A stretch of DNA of 10,467 bases from Bacteroidia bacterium (GTDB lineage Bacteria > Bacteroidota > Bacteroidia > Bacteroidales > UBA5342). The stretch lies in contig JAUIMD010000037.1 of NCBI GenBank assembly GCA_030433225.1, positions 1 to 10,467 of the forward strand. Direction: 5' to 3'. Positions 1-6,984 of the stretch are shown here, one piece after another (position 1 is the first letter of the stretch; every line of letters begins with the position of its first letter). The notes beneath the pieces are model-generated. The model saw only the letters and a program-made list of their open reading frames with translations, did not search any database and was not told where the DNA came from. Position numbers and translations under genes: made by a program.

Positions 1-257
1 TCGGCTGTGGCAGCTTTCAGGTTCTCATGGTCGGCATAGGTAAATACCGGCAAAACCCGGGTATAGTCATCCTCCAAACCGTCGTTAATTTTATCCACCC
101 CTTTTTTAAACGCCTCGTTACCATTAAAGTATACATTGTACTTGGTGGTCATGGTTTGGTAATTGCGCGACAACCAGGTGTTTTTTCGGGTAGAACAGGA
201 GATAAGCAATAGGAAAACTGCCGCGAACGGCAGGTATGTTGTAAAAGCTTTTTTCAA
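1..257 (-). CDS. porW: PorW/SprE-like type IX secretion lipoprotein, N-terminal fragment
   Basis: Partial gene read right to left; its 3' part lies beyond the window edge, so only 85 codons are visible. The frame opens with TTG at 257-255, giving MKKAF followed by a hydrophobic stretch and the lipobox L-L-I-S-C with the lipidated Cys at residue 21. No ATG exists in this frame between the upstream stop and the signal peptide, so TTG is the best start. Just after the Cys comes S-T-R-K-N-T-W-L-S-R-N-Y, then a K-Y-N-V-Y-F-N-G-N-E-A-F-K segment. I recognise this as the N-terminus of PorW/SprE, a TPR-rich outer-membrane-associated lipoprotein needed for type IX secretion and gliding in Bacteroidota. 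The TPR part is not visible. Family assignment is from memory of the N-terminal pattern, not from a search. Confidence 0.8.
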   Translation of the reverse strand, partial: MKKAFTTYLPFAAVFLLLISCSTRKNTWLSRNYQTMTTKYNVYFNGNEAFKKGVDKINDGLEDDYTRVLPVFTYADHENLKAATA

Positions 258-296
258 TGCTGTGCGTATGTTATTTACTTTATAACTAAGAATTCA

Positions 297-304
297 CAAA
301 TTTA
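297..304 (-). promoter_or_regulatory. Bacteroidota -7 box for the PorW-like gene
   Basis: On the minus strand this reads TAAATTTG, a full match to the Bacteroidota sigma-ABfr -7 consensus TAnnTTTG. It lies 39 bases upstream of the TTG start, leaving a leader of roughly 30 bases. The -33 element is weak: only a TTTT about 19 bases upstream. AT-rich sequence can produce such matches by chance. Confidence 0.45.
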
Positions 305-492
305 TTTTTTTAGCCAGTAACTTAAAACATTATGTGCGGTTAAATTATCCAAAATTAGAAGCCGTTGGCAAAGGTGATCATTTGGAATGCCTGTCGATCG
401 TGCTTTACCAAGGATTTGCGTGGCTAAACTCTTACGGTATTCAATTGTTGGATACATACGGTTCCAACGCTTTTCAATCAACAAAACTGCCT

Positions 493-1089
493 ATGAAGGT
501 ACTGATCCTATTTGCACACCCGGCTTTTCATAAATCGCTTGTAAACCGCATACTTACCGAGGGGTTGCACCAAACGGAAGGAATTACGTTTCATGATTTG
601 TACGAAGAATACCCGGAGTTTGACATTGACGTAAAACGTGAGCAGCAACTGTTAATAGAGCATGACTGTATCATTTTTCATCATCCGTTTTTCTGGTATA
701 GTTCACCGGCCATTTTAAAGGAGTGGATGGATTTGGTTTTAGAGCACGGCTGGGCTTATGGGAGCAAAGGAAACGCACTGAGCGATAAGCTGTTCTTCAC
801 CGTTACTACCACTGGGGGGCCGCAAGTTGGGTATAAGCACAACAGTTCAAATAATTATTCGATGTTGGAACTGCTTTCCCCCTTTATTCAAACGGCCAAC
901 CTTTGCAAAATGCTACCCCTGCCCCCTTTTGTGGTACACGGTACGCATGGCATTACGCATGAGCAGGTTAGGGAGTACCAAAATGATTACCACACCCTTT
1001 TGCAGGAAATAGTGGAAAACCGCCTGGATCCGGTAACCGCGTTGCAGGAAAAGTATTTGAACGATTACATCAAAAAAAGGAGGATTTAA
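493..1089 (+). CDS. kefF: KefF-like NAD(P)H oxidoreductase, ancillary protein of K+ efflux system
   Basis: A 198-residue flavodoxin-fold (Flavodoxin_2/KefF-MdaB type) protein. In enterobacteria KefF is a cytoplasmic FMN quinone reductase that binds and activates the KefC antiporter during electrophile stress. Visible family marks are the start MKVLILFAHPAFHKS with A-H-P at residues 8-10, an L-Y-x-x-Y-P-x-F-D-I-D segment, H-P-F-F-W-Y-S-S-P at 64-72 (flavin-side motif), H-G-W-A-Y-G, and T-T-T-G-G. The frame is open upstream to an ATG at 334, but those 53 residues do not resemble the family, while the ATG at 493 gives the canonical N-terminus, so I chose 493. The C-terminus extends about 20 residues beyond E. 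coli KefF and ends K-K-R-R-I. It overlaps the kefC-like gene by one base (TAATG), suggesting coupled translation and a working pair. Confidence 0.85.
   Translation: MKVLILFAHPAFHKSLVNRILTEGLHQTEGITFHDLYEEYPEFDIDVKREQQLLIEHDCIIFHHPFFWYSSPAILKEWMDLVLEHGWAYGSKGNALSDKLFFTVTTTGGPQVGYKHNSSNNYSMLELLSPFIQTANLCKMLPLPPFVVHGTHGITHEQVREYQNDYHTLLQEIVENRLDPVTALQEKYLNDYIKKRRI
1078..1083 (+). promoter_or_regulatory. Strong Shine-Dalgarno (AGGAGG) for the antiporter gene
   Basis: AGGAGG lies five bases before the ATG at 1089, inside the last codons of the kefF-like gene (it encodes part of K-R-R). Bacteroidota mRNAs usually lack such sites, and no other gene start in this window has an equally clear one. It may support reinitiation at the TAATG junction, or be a by-product of Lys-Arg-Arg coding. 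Confidence 0.5.
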
Positions 1090-3005
1090 TGCACGAACAA
1101 GGATTTTTTTACCAGGCATTTGTATACCTCTCTGCCGCGGTGGTAGCGGTTCCTATTGCCAAAAAGCTGGGGCTGGGTTCGGTACTGGGCTTTTTAATTG
1201 CCGGGGTGCTTATCGGGCCGTTTGTGTTCAATTTTGTGGGAGAAGAGGGCAAAGATCTGATGCATTTTGCCGAGTTTGGTGTGGTGATGATGCTATTTCT
1301 TGTTGGGCTGGAACTGCAACCCTCCTTACTGTGGAAACTGCGGTCATCCATCCTGGGATTGGGAGGCCTGCAGGTGGTACTCACCGCCCTGCTTATTATG
1401 GTAGTTGTACTGATATTTACTAATTTAAGCTGGCAAACAGCCCTGGCAATCGGTTTAACGCTGGCCTTGTCTTCAACGGCTATCGTTATCCAAACGTTGA
1501 ACGAAAAAAATCTGCTGAAATCCGAAGGCGGCCAAAATATATTTTCAGTGCTCTTGTTTCAGGACATTGCCGTGATACCGATACTGGCCTTTTTCCCATT
1601 GTTGGCCGTGTATGCGCTGCCGGTAACCGATGCAGCGCAACACCACGGATGGATCGAGGGCATTCCCATTGTACTGCGTACTGCGCTGGTTTTAGGAGGC
1701 GTTGCTTCCATTGTTTTTGCAGGTAAGTTTTTAATAAGTCCGGCATTTCGGTGGATTGCGCAATCAGGCATACGCGAGTTGTTTACCGCAGCGGCATTGT
1801 TGCTTATCATCAGCATTACGCTTTTAATGACGCAATTAGGGTTAAGTCCGGCATTGGGTACTTTTTTGGCGGGCGTAGTACTGGCGCAAAGCGAGTACCG
1901 GCACGAGTTGGAAACGGATATTGAACCTTTTAAAGGATTGCTGCTGAGCCTGTTTTTTATTGCAGTAGGGGCCTCCATCGATTTTGATCTGATCGTTCAT
2001 CAGCCCGGGTTAATTGCCTTGCTTGTTACAGGCCTTATTGTGTTAAAATTAGCGGTTTTGGCAGGGGTAGGGCGCATGTTTGGCATGACCATCAAACATA
2101 ACCTGTTGTTTACGTTTGGCCTGGCACAAGGGGGTGAATTTGCCTTTGTTTTATTCTCTTTTGCATTACAAAATGGTGTGATGAACAGCACCGTTGTCGA
2201 CCCCCTAATTGCAGCAGTAGCTATATCAATGGCTTTAACTCCTTTGCTCATTTTAGTAAACGAAAAGCTGATACAACCCCGCTTTGCCCAACCCGAACGA
2301 AGCGTGTTGGAATCCGACGAAATTGATGAAGAAAATGCCATTATTATTGCGGGTTTTGGAAGGTTTGGAAGCACCATTGGCCGGTTTTTGCAAGCCAATG
2401 GTAAACGTGCCACTTTTTTGGATACCGACCCAAACAATGTGGATTTGTTGCGTAAACTCGGACTGAAGGTATTTTACGGGGATGCCTCGCGGCGCGATTT
2501 GCTGAAAGCTGCTGGTGGCGAACATGCCACGCTGCTGATAATTGCGGTGGATGATTCGCAAAAAGCACTGCAAATTGTGGAAACGGCAAAAAAACATTTT
2601 CCACACCTAAAAATTATGGCACGTTCGCATGCCTGGTTTGATAGTTACGATTTGCTGGAAAAAGGCATTGACCGCGTGTATCGCGAATATGTGGAAAGTG
2701 CCCTGCGTATGGCTGCAGAGGCCTTGCATTTAATGGGGTACCGCAACTATTCGGTACAACGTGCCGTAAAAAAATTTAGAAAAAACGATGAGGCTGTGTT
2801 GCGTAAGCTGGCCAAATCGAGGCACGAGCAAGCCACCCATTTGCGCGATGCCCGGCAATACATTCAGGAGTTGGAAAAAATGATGCTGGACGACCTGCAG
2901 AATGAAGCAAAGGACAAAGATCTGGGCTGGGACAACACCTCCCTGAAAGAAGAGTACGGACCTATGATTCGGCAATTGATGGAGGGCAGCAAGGGAAAGG
3001 CTTAA
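1089..3005 (+). CDS. kefC: KefC-type K+/H+ antiporter (CPA2 family) with C-terminal NAD-binding RCK domain
   Basis: A 638-residue inner-membrane protein. Residues 1 to about 395 are a hydrophobic Na+/H+-exchanger-type (CPA2) domain with many membrane segments, including the conserved Gln158-Asp159 pair in F-Q-D-I-A-V-I-P. The cytoplasmic loop H-E-L-E-T-D-I-E-P-F at 272-281 closely matches the regulatory HALESDIEPFK loop of E. coli KefC. A Rossmann RCK/TrkA-N domain follows, with the dinucleotide-binding G-F-G-R-F-G near 422-427 and Asp in F-L-D-T-D about 20 residues later. The final 100 or so residues are charged and helical. Length is close to E. coli KefC (620). The family exports K+ in exchange for H+, acidifying the cytoplasm to protect against electrophiles. 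The adjacent KefF-like gene fits this. KefB is the alternative, but the KefF-like partner favours KefC. The stop overlaps that of the convergent gene. Confidence 0.88.
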   Translation: MHEQGFFYQAFVYLSAAVVAVPIAKKLGLGSVLGFLIAGVLIGPFVFNFVGEEGKDLMHFAEFGVVMMLFLVGLELQPSLLWKLRSSILGLGGLQVVLTALLIMVVVLIFTNLSWQTALAIGLTLALSSTAIVIQTLNEKNLLKSEGGQNIFSVLLFQDIAVIPILAFFPLLAVYALPVTDAAQHHGWIEGIPIVLRTALVLGGVASIVFAGKFLISPAFRWIAQSGIRELFTAAALLLIISITLLMTQLGLSPALGTFLAGVVLAQSEYRHELETDIEPFKGLLLSLFFIAVGASIDFDLIVHQPGLIALLVTGLIVLKLAVLAGVGRMFGMTIKHNLLFTFGLAQGGEFAFVLFSFALQNGVMNSTVVDPLIAAVAISMALTPLLILVNEKLIQPRFAQPERSVLESDEIDEENAIIIAGFGRFGSTIGRFLQANGKRATFLDTDPNNVDLLRKLGLKVFYGDASRRDLLKAAGGEHATLLIIAVDDSQKALQIVETAKKHFPHLKIMARSHAWFDSYDLLEKGIDRVYREYVESALRMAAEALHLMGYRNYSVQRAVKKFRKNDEAVLRKLAKSRHEQATHLRDARQYIQELEKMMLDDLQNEAKDKDLGWDNTSLKEEYGPMIRQLMEGSKGKA

Positions 3006-3733
3006 TTCAGCGAATCGTCCTGCTCAAAGGTGAAAACAAAGCTGGTGTTGGGGAAGGCAGGTAGTACCTGTTGTTTTGTGAAATTTTCTACTTCGGCCAC
3101 CTGTTTTATTAGCCCGGGAGTAGGTACAGCGCCGTACCTCGCAATGGAAATGGTAAAAGAAAAATGCAGTTTAGGGTGTTTGGAAACGTTGTGTACCGTA
3201 TCAATAATCAGGCGTTGAATGTCGTATAGCAGGCGGTTTTCGTCCATATGGCCGATAAAAAAGACGATGTGTTTTTCTCCTTTTTTTTCGGTTTCCGTCT
3301 CCATGGCATTGCACGAACTTTCCTCAATTTCCGGTGATTTTACAGGATAAAACGGGTTGGCTTCCGGGTTACTAAATTGCAGTTCGCCTACGGCCTGGTG
3401 GGTAGATGCATCAATAACCTGGTAGTACACCATGCCCGTTTCCAATGCAACGTGGTAGGCTTTAAAAAGCAGGTAAGTAACGGTCTTTCCTTTCACATCC
3501 ATCGTGGCAAGGTCGGTCATTACAAAAGCCTCTGTGTTCTGGTATTCCAACACCTTTTTGTGTACAAAATCGTTGGTAAATTCCTCCATCCGTAACTCAT
3601 GAACGGTGTTCGGGTTTATTTTTAAAAACATACGATTTATAGGGTGTACCGTATAAGGAAGGTGTTTTTGCATCCTCATATGGGCTTCCTGCACCAACGA
3701 TCGTAAGTATAAGGCAGATTTTAAGAGTTTCAT
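3002..3733 (-). CDS. Hypothetical protein, 243 residues, no recognised family
   Basis: I do not recognise this protein. It begins with ATG at 3733-3731 (MKLLKSALYLRSL) and has no clear signal peptide or membrane span, so it is probably cytoplasmic. The sequence is mixed alpha/beta in character. Residues about 130-155 are acidic and low in hydrophobics (P-E-I-E-E-S-S-C-N-A-M-E-T-E-T-E-K-K), perhaps a linker between two halves. The C-terminal half contains I-V-F-F-I-G-H-M-D-E-N-R-L-L-Y-D-I-Q-R-L and F-S-F-T-I-S-I-A-R-Y-G. Codon use looks like the neighbours and the full-length frame is intact, so it is very likely a real gene. It converges on the kefC-like gene, and the two stop codons share the bases TTAA. 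It has its own likely promoter on the minus strand, so it need not be functionally tied to kefC. Confidence 0.75.
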   Translation of the reverse strand: MKLLKSALYLRSLVQEAHMRMQKHLPYTVHPINRMFLKINPNTVHELRMEEFTNDFVHKKVLEYQNTEAFVMTDLATMDVKGKTVTYLLFKAYHVALETGMVYYQVIDASTHQAVGELQFSNPEANPFYPVKSPEIEESSCNAMETETEKKGEKHIVFFIGHMDENRLLYDIQRLIIDTVHNVSKHPKLHFSFTISIARYGAVPTPGLIKQVAEVENFTKQQVLPAFPNTSFVFTFEQDDSLN

Positions 3734-3761
3734 TCGTTCGGCGATTGGATGAATTGGAGAG

Positions 3762-3769
3762 CAAAAATA
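3762..3769 (-). promoter_or_regulatory. Bacteroidota -7 box for the hypothetical minus-strand gene
   Basis: On the minus strand this reads TATTTTTG, a full match to TAnnTTTG, 28 bases upstream of the ATG at 3733. I see no convincing -33 TTG at the usual 19-21 base distance. Position and match make it the best candidate in the 213-base divergent gap 3734-3952. Confidence 0.45.
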
Positions 3770-3905
3770 TCAACATTGGAAGTATAACCTGATAAATAGA
3801 TATGAAAATGTTCTTTTAATTGGCAATTTGTATTTAATCTAAAGTTGCTCCCGGAGGGGTGGTACTTAAAAACAACCGGTTTTTACATCCCTTTGCTGGT
3901 TTGAA

Positions 3906-3934
3906 TTGATTCCCCAACACTATTGTTATATTTG
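3906..3934 (+). promoter_or_regulatory. Bacteroidota-type promoter for tatC and the downstream glycan genes
   Basis: TATATTTG at 3927-3934 matches the -7 consensus TAnnTTTG exactly. A TTG at 3906-3908 sits 18 bases upstream as a possible -33 element; a TTTG at 3900-3903 is an alternative with a longer spacer. Transcription would start near 3940, leaving only about a dozen bases before the tatC ATG and no room for a Shine-Dalgarno site. It is the only clear promoter I see before 9717 on this strand. Confidence 0.6.
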
Positions 3935-3952
3935 TCGAAACGATAATTGAGC

Positions 3953-4774
3953 ATGTCCGAGAATAAAGACCAAATGACATTTTTAGATCATTTGGAGGAA
4001 CTTAGATGGCACATTGTGCGTAGCCTGGCGGCCATTGTAATTTTGGCAGTGGTGGCGTTTATTTTTAGCCAGTACATTTTCGATTACATTATTCTGGCTC
4101 CCAATACTCCCGAATTTTTCACCAACCGGATGTTGGCCTTGCTGGCCGAAAAAACCAATACCCCGGCACTGGCTATCAACAGTACCTCATTCGAAATTAT
4201 TAACATCACCATGGCAGGGCAGTTTACTACCCATATCCGCGTGTCGATGGTAACGGGGCTGGTCCTGGGTTTTCCGTACATTTTTTACGAATTCTGGCGG
4301 TTTATTAGTCCGGCCCTTTACGAGGAAGAACGTAAATATTCGGGCGGGGCACTGCTGTTTACTTCCCTGTTATTTTTTGCGGGTGTATTGTTTGGTTACT
4401 ATGTTATTGTGCCCCTTTCGGTGAATTTTTTAGGGCATTACAACGTAAGCGATACAGTGGTCAATCAAATTAGTTTGCGCTCGTACATTGGTACCGTAAC
4501 CTCCATTTCGCTGGCTACGGGCATCATCTTTGAGTTGCCCATGATCATATACTTTTTAAGTAAAGTTGGCCTGGTTACTCCCAAAGGCTTAAAAACGTAT
4601 CGCAGGCATGCCATTGTTGCCATTGTTTTTGTTTCGGCGGTTATCACTCCACCCGATATTTTTAGCCAGGTGCTGGTGAGTTTGCCGTTGTTGGTGCTGT
4701 ACGAGGCTGGCATTGTAATTAGTCGGAGGGTAGAAAAACGGCGCGAACGGGAAGAAATAGAGCAGGCTTTGTAA
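3953..4774 (+). CDS. tatC: Sec-independent (twin-arginine) protein translocase subunit TatC
   Basis: A 273-residue polytopic inner-membrane protein and receptor for folded twin-arginine substrates. Hallmarks: the N-terminal F-L-D-H-L-E-E-L-R (residues 10-18) equivalent to the E. coli signal-binding H-L-x-E-L-R; F-I-S-P-A-L-Y-E-E-E-R with Glu126-Arg127; the conserved membrane Glu194 in I-I-F-E-L-P; and T-P-P-D-I-F-S-Q. Six membrane segments can be placed. The first periplasmic loop (about residues 45-95) is longer than in E. coli TatC (258 residues), accounting for most of the extra length. A TTG six bases upstream is in frame, but the ATG at 3953 gives the usual short N-terminus. No tatA/tatB is in the window. 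It appears to be the first gene of a transcript continuing into glycan genes 20 bases downstream. Confidence 0.95.
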   Translation: MSENKDQMTFLDHLEELRWHIVRSLAAIVILAVVAFIFSQYIFDYIILAPNTPEFFTNRMLALLAEKTNTPALAINSTSFEIINITMAGQFTTHIRVSMVTGLVLGFPYIFYEFWRFISPALYEEERKYSGGALLFTSLLFFAGVLFGYYVIVPLSVNFLGHYNVSDTVVNQISLRSYIGTVTSISLATGIIFELPMIIYFLSKVGLVTPKGLKTYRRHAIVAIVFVSAVITPPDIFSQVLVSLPLLVLYEAGIVISRRVEKRREREEIEQAL

Positions 4775-4794
4775 AACCGTAAAATCGAACGCAA

Positions 4795-5940
4795 TTGAAA
4801 AACAAAAAAATAATTATAGTGGGAACCTGCCATCCGTTCAGGGGAGGGCTGGCGGCCTACAACGAGCGCCTGGCTCTTGAGCTGCAGCGGCAGGGAAATG
4901 AGGTAACCCTGTTTACCTTTAGCCTGCAATACCCGGGATTTTTATTTCCCGGAAAAACACAATATGCCGATTGGGCCGCGCCCGACAACCTGGATATTCG
5001 GGTGGAAGTAAATTCGGTAAACCCGCTAAACTGGCTGAAAGTGGGCCGAAAACTTAAAAAGCTCCAACCTGATATTGTGTTGTTTAAGTATTGGCTGCCC
5101 TTTATGGGGCCGTGCTTTGGTACCATTGCCCGCCTGGCAAAGCGCAACAAAAAAACGCAGGTAATCACCATAATCGATAACATTATACCGCACGAAAAAA
5201 GAGTGGGCGACCGCCTGTTGTCCAACTACTTCGTAAAACCGGTAGATGGATTTGTGGCCATGTCCGATTCCGTTTTACAGGACCTCCATCAGTTTGATAC
5301 CCAAAAGCCCAGGGCGCTCAATCCACACCCTTTGTTCGACAATTTTGGCAAAATACTGCCCAGGCAGGAGGCACTTCAAAAATTGGGGCTGGATCCCAAT
5401 TTTAAATACCTGTTGTTTTTTGGATTTATCAGAGCGTATAAAGGGTTGGATTTATTACTGGAGGCCTTTGCTGATAAAGGGTTGGAGCAGTTGCCGGTTA
5501 AGCTCATTATTGCCGGTGAGTTTTACGAAGACGAAAAAAAATACCGCGACCTGATTGACCAGCATCCGCTAAAAGACCGGATCATTCTCAAAAACGATTT
5601 CATTCCCGACCACGAAGTAAACCAGTACTTTTGTGCCTGCGATATTGTGGTGCAGCCCTACAAATCGGCCACCCAAAGCGGGGTAACGCAAATTGGCTAT
5701 TTCTTTGAAAAACCCATGCTGGTAACCGATGTAGGAGGTTTAAAGGAAATAATTCCAGACAAAAAAGTAGGCTATGTTACCCCGGTAAATGCCGCTAAAA
5801 TCAGCGAAGCCCTGAACGATTTTTTTACCCAAAACCGGGCGGAAGAATTTCAGCCGTTTATACTTGCAGAAAAACAAAAATACACCTGGGATAAAATGGT
5901 GGATACCATTGAACAGGTGAGCAAAGAAATAAATACATGA
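4795..5940 (+). CDS. GT-B fold glycosyltransferase, GT4-like (group 1)
   Basis: A 381-residue cytoplasmic or membrane-associated glycosyltransferase. The N-terminal domain opens with K-K-I-I-I-V-G-T-C-H-P-F-R-G-G-L-A-A-Y, the glycine-rich acceptor-side loop of GT4-type enzymes. The C-terminal nucleotide-sugar domain begins near residue 205 with G-F-I-R-A-Y-K-G at 210-217 and continues with L-I-I-A-G-E and V-T-D-V-G-G-L-K-E-I. The usual EX7E motif is missing; its place holds S-A-T-Q-S-G-V at 291-297, a pattern I recall from a subset of GT4-like enzymes. The start is TTG at 4795, with no nearby in-frame ATG. Its stop overlaps the kinase start by four bases (ATGA). By context it probably transfers the sugar activated by the neighbouring kinase/nucleotidyltransferase onto a lipid-linked glycan; donor and linkage are not readable from sequence. 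Confidence 0.85.
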   Translation: MKNKKIIIVGTCHPFRGGLAAYNERLALELQRQGNEVTLFTFSLQYPGFLFPGKTQYADWAAPDNLDIRVEVNSVNPLNWLKVGRKLKKLQPDIVLFKYWLPFMGPCFGTIARLAKRNKKTQVITIIDNIIPHEKRVGDRLLSNYFVKPVDGFVAMSDSVLQDLHQFDTQKPRALNPHPLFDNFGKILPRQEALQKLGLDPNFKYLLFFGFIRAYKGLDLLLEAFADKGLEQLPVKLIIAGEFYEDEKKYRDLIDQHPLKDRIILKNDFIPDHEVNQYFCACDIVVQPYKSATQSGVTQIGYFFEKPMLVTDVGGLKEIIPDKKVGYVTPVNAAKISEALNDFFTQNRAEEFQPFILAEKQKYTWDKMVDTIEQVSKEINT

Positions 5941-6965
5941 TAGTACGTAGTAAAGCCCCTTTGCGCATAGGACTTGCCGGTGGAGGTACCGATGTTTCGC
6001 CCTATTCGGATATTTATGGAGGCGCCATTTTGAACGCCACCGTAAGCATGTATGCCTATGCCACTATTGAACCTACCGGCGATGGCAGCATTGTGTTTCA
6101 ATCGCTTGACCGTAAATTGGAAGTGGCCTACGATTCGGCCCTGGAATTGCCCATTGATGGCGGCCCTTTTGACCTTTACAAAGGCATTTACAACCGCATT
6201 GTAAAAGACTATGTGAAAAAGCCGCTTTCTTTCAGGTTATCCACCTATGTGGATGCCCCTCCCGGGTCGGGTATGGGAACCTCATCTACCCTGGTTACTG
6301 CTATTGTGGGAGCCTACACCGAGTGGTTGAAACTGCCCTTGGGTGAATACGACATTGCCTGGCTGGCATTTATGGTGGAACGTGTGGATTTAAACATGGC
6401 CGGTGGAAAGCAGGACCAATATGCGGCCACGTTTGGCGGGGTAAATTTTATGGAATTTTTTGCCGACAACAAAGTCATTGTAAATCCGTTGCGTATCCCC
6501 ACCAACTACCTGAACGAGCTGGCCTATAACATTGTATTGTACTACACCGAAACCAGTAGATCGTCAGCTGCCATTATTGAAAAGCAGCAAATAAATGTGC
6601 GCTCAAAAAACGAGCAGTCCATCGAATCGATGCATAAACTGAAGGAGGGTGCAGTTAAAATGAAAGAAGCCCTGCTTAAAGGCGACCTCGATGGTATTGG
6701 CCGTTTACTCGACGAAAGCTGGCGTTTTAAAAAGCAAATTGCTACCGGAATTTCCAATCCATCCATTGATGCCATTTACGATACCGCGATGGATGCCGGT
6801 GCACTGGGCGGAAAAATTTCCGGTGCCGGGGGAGGAGGATTCATGTTCTTCTACTGTCCGCGCGATACCCGGCACAGGGTAATTGATGCCCTAAGCAACG
6901 ATTTTGGCGGCCAGGTAAAGCGCTACCAGTTTACCAAAAACGGCCTGGCAAGCTGGACCATTTAA
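5937..6965 (+). CDS. hddA: GHMP-family sugar kinase, D-glycero-alpha-D-manno-heptose-7-phosphate kinase type (HddA)
   Basis: A 342-residue cytoplasmic GHMP kinase, intact across all three family motifs: P-L-R-I-G-L-A-G-G-G-T-D near the N-terminus, the ATP-binding loop P-P-G-S-G-M-G-T-S-S-T at 108-118, and the C-terminal G-G-K-I-S-G-A-G-G-G-G at 291-301. The N-terminal A-P-L-R-I-G-L-A-G-G-G-T-D-V-S-P-Y and the overall length match HddA, which phosphorylates D-glycero-D-manno-heptose 7-phosphate at C1 on the way to GDP-heptose. Related GHMP kinases act on other sugars (for example fucose), so substrate is inferred mainly from sequence type plus the HddC-like gene two genes downstream. It overlaps the glycosyltransferase by four bases, indicating coupled translation. 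The flippase starts 20 bases after its stop. Confidence 0.8.
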   Translation: MIVRSKAPLRIGLAGGGTDVSPYSDIYGGAILNATVSMYAYATIEPTGDGSIVFQSLDRKLEVAYDSALELPIDGGPFDLYKGIYNRIVKDYVKKPLSFRLSTYVDAPPGSGMGTSSTLVTAIVGAYTEWLKLPLGEYDIAWLAFMVERVDLNMAGGKQDQYAATFGGVNFMEFFADNKVIVNPLRIPTNYLNELAYNIVLYYTETSRSSAAIIEKQQINVRSKNEQSIESMHKLKEGAVKMKEALLKGDLDGIGRLLDESWRFKKQIATGISNPSIDAIYDTAMDAGALGGKISGAGGGGFMFFYCPRDTRHRVIDALSNDFGGQVKRYQFTKNGLASWTI

Positions 6966-6984
6966 AAAACCAAAATCCCTAGGC

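Noticed and set aside
27..212. Plus-strand open frame at the left edge
   Set aside because: It lies antisense to the PorW-like gene, whose lipobox and conserved N-terminal residues are clear.
334..492. N-terminal extension of the KefF-like protein from the upstream ATG at 334
   Set aside because: The added 53 residues do not resemble the family, and the ATG at 493 yields the expected flavodoxin-type N-terminus directly.
2000..2606. Overlapping minus-strand open frames within the antiporter gene
   Set aside because: They are antisense to the transporter and RCK domains, which are unmistakable on the plus strand.
3947..3952. TTG start of tatC two codons upstream
   Set aside because: The ATG at 3953 gives the usual TatC N-terminus, and nothing favours the TTG.
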